Source of the DNA: Lagopus muta
Lineage: Eukaryota; Chordata; Aves; Galliformes; Phasianidae
NCBI RefSeq assembly: GCF_023343835.1
Contig: NC_064443.1
Coordinates: 9,982,001 to 10,046,000 of the forward strand
Length of the DNA: 64,000 nucleotides
Direction: 5' to 3'
The notes under the pieces were generated by a model, which worked only from the letters and a program-made list of their open reading frames with translations, ran no database searches and was not told where the DNA came from. The position numbers were made by a program, and so were the translations under genes. Positions 1-9,190 of the stretch are shown one piece after another (within the stretch, counting starts at the first letter, position 1; every line of letters begins with the position of its first letter).

Positions 1-193
1 GGTATAAGTAAAGGGAGTCAGGCAGCTTTTCTTTCTGTGCCTTGCCAGATTTGCTGGAGACCTTAAAGGAAGTGGTGAGGAGAGGAAGATGTTGCTGATC
101 CCGGGAAGAGCCTGGAGTTGGGACTTTGGTGGCTTGGTGAGGTGAGTGTCCTTGAGGACAGGACCTGGCTGGCCAGGGGACAGCAGGCAGCCC

Positions 194-276
194 ACCAGGA
201 TGGCCGAGTGGTGAAGGCGTTGGACTTAAGATCCAATGGGCGCATGCCCGCGTGGGTTCGAACCCCACTTCTGGTA
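194..276 (+). tRNA. tRNA-Leu (anticodon TAA)
   Basis: This is a type II tRNA gene that decodes UUA leucine codons. All parts of the cloverleaf are visible. The acceptor stem is 194-200 with 269-275 (seven pairs, one G-T wobble) and the discriminator is A276. The D stem GCC/GGC is 203-205 with 216-218. The anticodon stem TTGGA/TCCAA is 220-224 with 232-236, around the loop CTTAAGA and anticodon TAA at 227-229. The long variable arm (GGGC-GCAT-GCCC, about 238-249) is typical of leucine. The T stem GTGGG/CCCAC is 252-256 with 264-268, around loop TTCGAAC. The internal promoters are intact: A box TGGCCGAGTGG at 201-211 and B box GGTTCGAACCC at 255-265. There is no intron, as expected for this isoacceptor. 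From memory the usual vertebrate D loop reads GGTTAAGGC, while here it is GGTGAAGGC, a single loop difference. No CCA is encoded, as normal in eukaryotes. The gene looks functional. Confidence 0.97.
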
Positions 277-285
277 GGAGCCTCC

Positions 286-290
286 TTTTT
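286..290 (+). terminator. RNA polymerase III T5 terminator of the tRNA-Leu gene
   Basis: Five consecutive T residues begin ten bases after the discriminator base of the tRNA. A run of four or more T on the non-template strand is the standard pol III stop, so the predicted trailer is about 10-14 nt and would be removed by RNase Z. Confidence 0.85.
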
Positions 291-1994
291 CTTTCAGGCC
301 ACAAACCCCATCCTGGCCTTTAGACCATCTGTTTGGAGCAGGGACGGGAGCTGTCAGCCAAGATATTGTGGCACCAAGACCATTGGACACCCCAGTATGA
401 ACACTCTGGTGGGACTGAGCGACTTCATCATCCAGGCTGGATGTGGAGAGAGATGTGAAGCAGTCCCTCCAGCACATGGCTACGTCTCTTATCCTTTGTG
501 CAGGGAGTGTTGGGATCGTCATGGGCTTGAATCCCACATGCCACCAAAATAGAGACTTGTTTTTTCCAAGACAGAAGTAGAAAAACCTGACTATCCTGAG
601 GAAGATAAAAAAAGATGTTGAGCTTTACACAGTTCAGGCAAGTCACAAGTGGGAATATGTGCGAAGAAGTGGGTTTGGGTTTTGGGTTTCATGCTGGCTT
701 CTCCTGCCAACTCTGCTCTGTGACCCCATGCTCGAGGCTTGGATCACTCCAAGCACCATTTGGCACTTTTTGGAGGGATCTAGCAGCGTCAGTGGTCCCT
801 GGAGCAGGTCTAGAGGGCTCACAGTATGGCACAAGGATGTTCCTGGTTAAGTTGGGGAAATGCAGCAGAAACTGAGAGCTGCTCCTGTGCTAGCATGCCT
901 TGGCACCCACAAACACGCATGAGATTTCTTCATTCCCTTCCTCTAGTGTATTGATGGGCAGTACACATTTCCCTTTGAAAAGATTTAGCCCACCGGACCC
1001 ATGGAGATGCTGTCAGACTTTCATTTGGCTGCTTTGCTCTAACCCCGAGGCCAAACGGAAATGTCCTACTGCTGGGACATGATTTGAAGTGATGGTGTTA
1101 ATTTGGTTAATTAGGATTCCTGGGTAGCGTGCGTGTCTTGTAAATCAGCTTACCATTGTAGTATCTCCGCAAAGAGTTATTTGCTGGTGCATGAGGTTAT
1201 GTATGAATTTACGATTATGATGTAGGACCATTAATTTCATGTTTGTGGCAGATGATGCAGCTCAATTAAAAGTTGCATGTTAAGATCCTTGGCTCTCTCT
1301 GATATATAGGAATCGGCTGGTGGCCTGCAGGAAGGATTACAAGGCCTGTAACTGTGGCCATATAACAAATGGGGCAGGACCCAGAGGAGAGGACATGGGA
1401 GGAATTACTGCTCCTCTCCCACCTGATTAGTTCTGGGAGTGAAATGTTTTGTGTATCTGCCAGTTTGCGACTAACCTCAGTCATTAAGTGATGCAAAGAA
1501 TGACAAATACATCTCTGGGAGCACACCAGGGGGTCTGAGCAGCACTGCGGGTCTTTTGCCTCTGATGACTTGGAGTCAGACTCCTGTTTAGTCCATGTGT
1601 CAAAGGCATTTACTGCTCTTCACTGAGTTCAAAGCCCAAATCACCTTGTTTAAACTTCCCTGTTGATCCATATTCTCACAAAACTTGTGGTTTTTCTACT
1701 CTAAGGGTATGAGCTCTGCTCTGCTCTTGATCCACAGAGGGTATCTATCTACTTTGCAAAACTATTGGGCAGAAAAAGTGTTGTCTGCAGGCACCCAGAT
1801 CTGAATTAATAGCCTTTGGATGGCACAGCTCTGCACACAGGACTGGGTGAACATCTGAGGCCAAGTGTTGATTCAGCTCAGGACTGAGGTCAAATGGCAG
1901 AGCCATGTAAGAGAGCCGAGCAGGAGAATCTGAGCCTGGAGCAGCAAGGAGGACACAGCGATCAGGGCATGTTAGGGCTGTGGTGGACTGCTAA
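291..1994. other. Unique non-coding DNA downstream of the tRNA
   Basis: No exon, RNA gene or repeat is recognised here. The open frames (up to 144 aa at 118-552, which runs straight through the tRNA gene) have no domain and look like chance. The stretch around 1083-1270 is AT-rich. Confidence 0.5.
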
Positions 1995-2088
1995 ATAAGG
2001 AACATGGCTCATTGGGTATGGTGGTGTGGTGGGTTGATAATTGGACTGGATGAGCTTAGTGGTCTATTCCAACCTTTATGATTCTGTA
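1995..2088 (+). mobile_element. CR1 LINE 3' tail (5'-truncated)
   Basis: The sequence shows the CR1 end signature TTGGACTGGATGAGCTTAG, then GGTCTATTCCAACC, and stops at a single ATTCTGTA unit. Only about 90 bp of the 3' end is present, consistent with severe 5' truncation during target-primed reverse transcription. Confidence 0.8.
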
Positions 2089-3356
2089 AGTAGCCTTTCA
2101 CCAGGCCACAGCTTTCCTTCTTCTCATAAAGTCCTGTAACCTCCAAGTGTGTGACAAAGTTAAAGGAGCAGCTTGTCCTTAATATTTATTAAGATGGTTA
2201 CTGCTGATTAAATACCAATAGTTTATTGAAATACATTTATTATAGATTAACCGTGCAGTATGACATCTGTTATGTTGTGGTTAAAAGTAAACCTCAGTAA
2301 AAGGTTTTTAATAATGAATTTGTATTGAAGTAGTGTATAATAAGTATCTTTAGCAATCTCACTCTCTATTTCACAAGACAGTTTTATGTTCAATAAATAC
2401 CTCGAGATTATTAAAAACATATTTATCAAAGATTAACAGTGTTAAAATAGATACAAATCTAAGCTGCTAAGCTCAATAAGTGTGCCTATAATAATCAATT
2501 CCCATATTAAAACACAATAATAGCCCTGTTTAAATGAAATGGGTTTTTGGGATCTTTGTAAGTGCCATCTTTTGCTGTGTGCTCCTGCTTGCAGATCTCA
2601 GATTAGATCATGGAACGTTTGTACTTAAAATAAATCAAAGTAAAAGCAAACCAGTCCAGGCAGTTTCAGGAACGAGGAACCAGAGCTTCAAAGGATGTAG
2701 GTCAGTGCCAGACCACAGGCATCACAGCAGCCTGTCTGGCTTGCCCCAGCTCTACATCCTGAAGAAATCCCCATACCCAGTCCAAATTACAGCCATGACA
2801 CTTCCTGCAGCCCCACCACTTCCAGGATCGGGAGTGTGGAGCAGCAACTCTCAAAGTCTCCAACATCATAGATGCACCCACTCTGTTTTGGTGAAACAGA
2901 CTGCCTGTCTGGTATCCCGTTATTATCTAGTGCTTGGAGGCAGAGTGCTAAAATGAGCTCACTATTTAGGGAGGTAAACAAAATGTTATTGTTTTACTGT
3001 TGTTATGCTACTGCTATAATTGCCGGCTGGTGGGTAACGAGAGCTTCAGCCTGTGCTGTGCTGCAGCTGCTGGGAGCAGCACCCCAGGTGCTCACTTTTT
3101 GTGTTGTGGGCGCCTCTTGGAGCATTTGGTGGTCGGTGTGGGTTTGTTACCTTTATACCTGTGATGTATTGGTGGGGAAATTTGCCTCTTGTGATGGCAG
3201 AATCTCAGAAAACAGCCCGAGGGACAGACATCCCTCATTGCTACTCAGCAATTCTCAAATACTTGGTGCTTTACTGTCTCCCACTTTCCTGTTGACTCCC
3301 TCCTTTTTCAGTATGCGTTTGAATGATAGATTCAGACACTGTCTTACCTCTATGGA
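2089..3356. other. Unique DNA, strongly AT-rich between 2160 and 2540
   Basis: The stretch 2160-2540 is very AT-rich, with several AATAAA and TTAATA words, and could be a non-coding regulatory or matrix-attachment type sequence. The plus-strand open frame 2872-3378 (168 aa) is rich in Cys, Trp and Ser, matches no family I know and runs into the CR1 copy that follows. I treat it as chance. Confidence 0.45.
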
Positions 3357-3640
3357 GTCAGCTTCTTTTCCCAAGTAACAGTAATAGAACAAGCGGTAAT
3401 GGCCTCAAATTGGTCAGGGGAGTTTCAAGTTGGATATGAAGAAAAAATTTTTCTCAGAAAGGGTGATGATGTACTGGTACAGGCTGCCCAAGGAGCAGTG
3501 GAGTCACTGTTCCTGGAGGCGTCTGAGAACCTTGGAGATGTAAGCACTGGGAGATGTGGTTAGTAGGCATGATGGGGGTGGGCTGGGGTTGGACTTGATG
3601 ATCCTGGAGTCTTTTCCAACCTTAATTATTCTATGGTTCT
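3357..3640 (+). mobile_element. CR1 LINE 3' fragment
   Basis: The order of CR1 landmarks is preserved: CCCAAGTAACAGTAATAG, then GGCCTCAAATTGG, TTCAAGTTGGATATGA, ACAGGCTGCCCA, TTGGACTTGATGATCC and the end CTTTTCCAACCTTAATTATTC. About 280 bp remain, covering the end of ORF2 and the 3' UTR. Small indels break the reading frame. Confidence 0.92.
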
Positions 3641-5006
3641 GCAGTTTAGATGCTATCAAACAGTTCTGGAGGATAAGATGTGTGCACAGGCTGCCAAGGA
3701 AGACTTTCTAAGACAGGTCATGGTGAAGGTAGCTGAATGGCCTTGGGGAGATGGGAGAACACATTGGAGAGATGGTGACAGAGAAGAAGTAGGGAATTTC
3801 TGGCCTGAATTTGTCTCCCTCCTAGCATGTTGAGTATATGTATCTCCTAGTATATGAATCCAACGAATCCTATCTTTGCTTGTATCTCCATTAGGTGTTG
3901 CAAATCTATGGCTTTGGGAGATGTCTCTGTCTCAGGACCTGGTCCATACAACAAAAAAGAGCTTTCCGTGCTTAGCTGGGTGAGGATAATTCCTCAGTGG
4001 TTTGCAGTGCTGGCTCTGCTGGGTGCTGTGGAGATCTGTTGTATTTTATATAGAATTTCCTTTTTATGTGATACCCATTTCCACGAGTCCCTGACTTCAC
4101 TTTTCATCCCACCTCAGGAAGCATGACCTGCAGAACTTACAGGCTTTGTGGGTCTCTAATGCTCCTCTGTGGACATCCCAGAAGTTATACTTGTTTATAC
4201 CCTGAGTGAGTTTGTCTTCCATATGTGTGTCTCAGCCCATCCACCCTGAGGAGGATGCTTAGCTGGTAGAAGGGAGTTTTCCATCTTAGCACAGAGCTGC
4301 AATTACAGGGGTGACCAGAGAGAAAAGACAAATGGGCACGCACCACTGCCTTTAATAGAAGGCAGTGATTCTTCTGGGCTCCGGAGTAATACGGGAGATC
4401 TGGTTTTAATAAATTAACAGTCTACAAGTAACAATCTCAAGCAATTAAACTCTGGAATGAAGGCAAGTACCATGAAATGTATTCTGGAGCTGACAGAGAG
4501 TGGAAAAGACAATCTCCAAGCAGTGCAGAAGGCAAAAGTAAAATAAAAATGCCCCAGAGAGAATGGGTGAGGTCTGCTCCTGTCTTGTTTCTATTGTGCA
4601 TGTATTTGGGCATCTCATCTTGCTCCCCATCACCTCTCCTTCCTCGGCTGGACTCTGGGACATGATTTGGAGCCTCACTGGGGTCATCCAAGTCTCCAGA
4701 TCTCCCTCATCTTCAAACTTGCAATTGTAGGCAATGGAGTGCTCATGGTTAGGAGGGTATGGCTGATGGAAGAGATGGGAAGTGTCTGGGAGCTTGAGAA
4801 TGGCTAAAAGATGAGGAGGGGAGCAAATACAAAATAAAACAGCTAAGCCTCCCTGTCTTACATTAATAGGCTGTATGGAATCCGCTTTGCCATAGAATTC
4901 AATTTATTTCCATTTAAAGGCTGTTCTTCTCAATCAATGCAGCTAATAAATAGCTGCTGATGGCCATGACCCCCAGGCTGAGGGAAGAATTTATCTTCTG
5001 AGCCAA

Positions 5007-5032
5007 TTAAAGGAATTGAACAATTCCTTTTA
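5007..5032. repeat. Short inverted repeat (10-bp perfect arms, 2-nt loop)
   Basis: AAAGGAATTG at 5009-5018 is followed by AA and then its exact reverse complement CAATTCCTTT at 5021-5030. The pairing extends outward to TTAAAGGAATTG if one T is bulged. It could fold as a hairpin in RNA or a cruciform in DNA. Confidence 0.8.
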
Positions 5033-5217
5033 ATAACGCTATGGGATTTTATATTAAAAAAAAATGGAGAGAGAAAGAAATCCTCCTTCCAAGCCTTGCA
5101 GAAAAGAGTCAGGTGGGCTCTAGGAGAGTTTCATGCTTTAACTTGCCTTGTCAAGCTTGTAGGGGAACTATAGCATTCCTTGTGAATGCAAAGGAATGCA
5201 TTTTTAAAAATGATATT

Positions 5218-5257
5218 AAAAAAAAAAAAACAAAAAACAAAAAACAGCAAAAAAAAG
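5218..5257. repeat. A-rich low-complexity tract
   Basis: A 13-base A run is followed by CAAAAAAC-type units. No SINE or LINE body is visible immediately upstream, so it is a simple A-rich tract rather than an obvious retroposon tail. Confidence 0.85.
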
Positions 5258-5860
5258 TAAAGGCAAATTATGTTCCTTTCTTTCCAGGGCTGTAAAGAGT
5301 TTGGAGTGAACAGTGAAGTTCTGCAATATGGTGGGTGATATAAATGTGTCAGGTCAGCCATGATGACTCTTGCATGGAAAATGAGGATTTATCTGCATGT
5401 TCTGTGGGTGTGAGGGCAGTGGGACCCAAAGCATCAGAGCCTTTGCCCTCCAGTGCATCCTCATTCTTAGGGGGAGGGTGAAACTAGGCTTTCCATTTCT
5501 TCTTTTCTGTGATTCACATAACTTTATTTTAGTGGTAAAAATCCAAATTGACCTCCCTTCTTGTGGAAGGATGGGAAGCATCCTATGGGCTTTGTGGGTT
5601 CCTAAATCTGGCACTGGAGCTACGGCGTGGTTGAGAGAGTAGATGTACCTTGGAAGACAGACAGGTGTAAATGAGGTGGTGAGGAAAGCTGAACAGATAC
5701 CTAGTCAGTTTTTACAAAGCTACATAACCCCAAATGGCAGCAGGTCTTCTCCACTCCATCACTCTCCTGTCAGTGAAATCTCACGACTCCTGTTGGCATC
5801 AGGTGAGAGCATCTGTCAAACACACAAGTCTCCTTCAAACACTGCTGCGCTTTAAGGAAG

Positions 5861-5996
5861 TCTCTTATCTCCATTTTACAGATGTCAAGCAGAGGCACAG
5901 AGGTTAATTGACTTGCCCAAAGTCAACACGGGAGGTCTAGAAGTGACACTAGATCCCTCAAATCCCTGTCTTCTGGCTTAATCATAAGACCATCCA
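5861..5996 (-). mobile_element. MIR SINE fragment (antisense)
   Basis: The sequence follows the reverse complement of the MIR core closely: ATCTCCATTTTACAGATG, then AGAGGCACAGAGGTTAATTG, ACTTGCCCAAAGTCAACAC, and further on a match to the tRNA-related end (CCTGTCTTCTGGCTTAATC). MIRs are ancient amniote SINEs, so a recognisable copy of about 135 bp in an avian-looking locus is a useful fossil. Confidence 0.82.
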
Positions 5997-6147
5997 TCTA
6001 TTCTCTTTTCTCTTAGGATTCTCAAGCACATGCAATAGTTCAGGCACTTGAGTGGGCAAAGTGCAGGTAGAGCCTGGGCATTCCTGGTGATGGTTTCTCA
6101 ACTCTGTTTCCCAAGTGTACATCAATTTCAACCTTGAAAGGTGAGAG

Positions 6148-6190
6148 TTTTTTGTTGCTTTTTGTTTGTTTGTTTATTTATTTATTTTTG
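6148..6190. repeat. (TTTG)n/(TTTA)n low-complexity tract
   Basis: T-rich sequence passes from TTTG units to TTTA units over about 40 bp. Confidence 0.8.
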
Positions 6191-7010
6191 AAGTGAGACA
6201 AATTTGCCTGAGTGTGAGGAAGAGCATTCACTCATGGGGAGGCATTTCAGAGTTATTGATGCCAAAGGACTTCTCTATGAGGTTTAGGTATAGATAAGAC
6301 ACTTTCTTTTGGGTTCTAATGAACCTCTCCTATCAAACTGAACAACTTGAACCCACAGGTAAAAAACAAACAGCAACCTCTATTTTTAAATAGTCACCTG
6401 GTAATAGAACCACACAGGATATTTGAGATCTGTCCTTGACAACAATTCCCCTATCTCTGCAAGCAAGTCTGTCTGTGAAAGGCCATTGAGATGTGTGGCA
6501 AGGTGTAAACATTTCCATCACAATGTCTCTTGTTTCAAAAGTGTGAATGGAAGAAGCTGAGTCCTGAGTGAGCTGCTGATGAACGTGGGAACAAGCACTG
6601 CTGTCCCTCTGAGATTGGGAAGGAAATCACAACGGTAAGTCCGCCTGTTACAATTTGCAGCCTTTCTGCAACATCTCTGTTCCTTCTTCTTGCTCTCTCA
6701 TTTTCATTTTTTATTAATTACCTGGTGACAATTTTCCCAGAGGATTGTTTCCCATTAATTATTAGGAAAGCTACAGGGGGAAAGTTGAACTGATGGAGAT
6801 CTCCCTTTGAGAACATCGAGTGGCAGGATTTTCTGTTGCCTGCATGAGTATCTTTTTGACAGTCACCTTGCGCAGGGGGCTAAATGATCTATCTGGGATG
6901 CAAAATAAGTTTTGTGTTGCAGTGAAACAAGCTGAGTAAGGAAACTAAGTGTTGGTTTGTTGGCTCTGAAGACTAAGACACTGCTTGGATAGAATTGATC
7001 CATGTGCTTT

Positions 7011-7033
7011 GTACATGATATATTATCATGTAC
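7011..7033. repeat. Perfect inverted repeat (10-bp arms, 3-nt loop)
   Basis: GTACATGATA at 7011-7020 and TATCATGTAC at 7024-7033 are exact reverse complements separated by TAT. It is a perfect short hairpin with a very AT-rich centre. Confidence 0.9.
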
Positions 7034-8799
7034 CATGTGTAGGAGAAGTCACAGACAGAAAATAGTGTCAATAAGGACCATGCTGCATTTGCATCACTGT
7101 TTTCTGTTGCTGGAAATGTAGATGGCAAGAGAAGGAGTAATGCTGGCTGAAATCTCAGGTCCAGATGGTGACTGTCCCCAATACAGATGAATAATGAAGG
7201 TGGAGGAAGAGCATCTGCTTCTCCTCTCAGTCTGAAGCCATAGGTTTTATAATTGTGTCTTTTACAGTCCCCATAGCGTAGTAAGATTCCTGGGAACTCC
7301 TTGAAAGAAATTCAGGTGTTAACACTGACTGACTCCTTGGTCTAGCACGTCTGTTTGAACACTTTTGGCATTCAATTTCTATTTGAAAGAAAGTAAGTTG
7401 ATATTTTGATGATACTGATCTGTAGACCTTCTTCTGAGGATTACTGTAAGTTACTGAACACCATTTCCTAGGATATATGGTACTTCAATACTTCTGTGTA
7501 ATCAGAATGGTGTCTTCTATCCATGAACTTACCTTTGCAGTAAGCCAGGAAGAGCCAGGATTTCCATCAGAAAATCCTGGCTAGGTTTGCTGGGAAAGGA
7601 ATGGGGTGAACATAGCCCCAGAGCTGAAAACAAGTATCTGAGCCTTAAGTTAAGGACCTTAAGTTGCATTAAAGAGTGGTAGCTGCCTTTCCACGCCAAG
7701 CCCTATTCTCCAAACAGGATGACTTTCTGCACAAGACAGCACTGCTCCAACCTGTTACAGGCGCATACACAATTACCCCTCCTGAAGGGCTCTGTTCAGG
7801 TGTAGTGCTTTATTACACGTCAACTCCCATGCTGTTTTACAACATGGTTTCTATGGTTACCCACCACCCCCTGTAACCCACGGAGCCCATAAAGAGACAG
7901 GACTGCAATTCACAGTGGCAGGAGCTGTCATGTGCAGAGATGGGTGAGTACCAATGAAGACCCATGGTCAGGTCCTGGCTGTGAGATTTGCTGCCCTGGG
8001 AGCTGCTCTTTGTGTTGGGAAGCATTGGGGTCGCAGGTGGGTGAAGGTGGGAGGCCTTGTCATACCTCAGGTAATTGTCATGCTGCTCCCAACTGCCCTA
8101 CTTCTTAACCCCATGTCAACAACTGACACTTACCTGCCAACTCTTGGAGTTCATTGCATGGGTGGGACTGGGAGAAGTGACTAGGAACTGCTGGCTCAAA
8201 GTGAAAGCCAAACGTTTCCAGGAATTAAGATACAAACGTGGTGTCTTATTGGATTTGGCCCCAATAGCTTTTCCTTTCCAGGATAATAGGTTGGATGCAT
8301 CTGTATTTCATGTTCTGGGGTGGCTTGTTTTCATGATAAGAGTATGTTCTGACAGATTTTTAAGGAAGGACCGTGGAGCTGATTTGGATAACATGACCAC
8401 TATGGAAAATGAAATTTTATGGGCATAATTATTTAACAGAACACTTCCTGGTGCTTAGCTGTCTGTCTAGTTGGACCAGACCATTCCCACAAATCAGTTA
8501 CTGTCATTTGATATTTGCTTGCTGTTAACCTGCCAAATAGTTGTATGTGCAGGGATGCTATCCAAAATAGTTAAGAGAGCCTGTAAAAATAAGAGATTTG
8601 GAAGGTTTCAAGGTGAAGCAGATTAAAACCTTATTTCCCTGAGGAGAAAATCGATGTTGGTTGTAAAAACAATTTTAAAAAATCAAGCTTCCTCCACCCA
8701 AAATAAGTCATCCTAAACCATAAGTGCTGTGCTTTCAGGGAACACCCTTTCCCTCCAACTATATCAGAAATTAACTATTTTGACAAGTTATTTTCCACC

Positions 8800-9190
8800 G
8801 GTTCCAGGTGAGGTGGATGAAGGGCCCTTGAGGTGTCAGTAGATAACAAACTGGAGATCGGTCTGAAATAGTATATTACTGCAAATAACGTCATCTGCCT
8901 CCATGGAGGCAAAATATTCCACGGGAAGGGAACAGTCCTTTCCTACGTGGTTTGAATTCATCCTCAGAACAAACCATGCGCTTGTTCCCAGCCACCAACA
9001 CACGACCAGCTAATGAGACCTGGGAGGAAGCTAAAAGGAGAGTGACCAGACCACCCTTTCTGCCTTCTGATCGCTAAATGATCAGATGTTTGGAAAAACT
9101 GATTTCTGTGGGAAGCCTCAGACGGCTAAACGAGGCTAGGAGATGACAACGCGTACTTCTGTGCGCGGAAAAAAGCCTAAAAATATCTGA
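8800..9190. other. CpG-elevated unique segment with a CRE-like site and a palindrome
   Basis: CpG is rare in most of the window, but this segment has more than a dozen, including ACGCGT and GCGCGG near 9149-9167. It contains TAACGTCA (a CRE variant) at 8886-8893 and, three bases later, the perfect 16-bp palindrome at 8896-8911. It may be an unmethylated regulatory element. No open frame of note is present. Confidence 0.4.
8896..8911. repeat. Perfect 16-bp palindrome
   Basis: TGCCTCCATGGAGGCA reads identically on both strands. No spacer separates the half-sites, so a DNA-binding dimer is a more natural reading than an RNA hairpin. Confidence 0.9.

Larger units (their letters stand above)
3641..5860. 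other. Unique non-coding DNA with an AT-rich block and a short hairpin
   Basis: No gene is recognised. The segment 4840-5040 is AT-rich with several TAAT and AATAAA words and contains a near-perfect inverted repeat at 5007-5032. It has the look of a conserved non-coding element, but that is an impression only. Confidence 0.4.
5997..8799. other. Unique non-coding DNA
   Basis: Apart from the T-rich tract near 6.15 kb and the hairpin at 7011-7033, no repeat or exon is recognised. Open frames stay below 90 aa except a 117-aa frame at 8075-8428 with no recognisable domain. Confidence 0.45.

Noticed and set aside
118-552. Plus-strand 144-aa frame and minus-strand 103-aa frame at the left end
   Set aside because: Both read through the tRNA-Leu gene and have no domain.
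2872-3378. Plus-strand 168-aa frame with hydrophobic, Cys/Trp-rich segments resembling membrane helices
   Set aside because: No family match, no signal peptide at its start, and its end runs into a CR1 copy.
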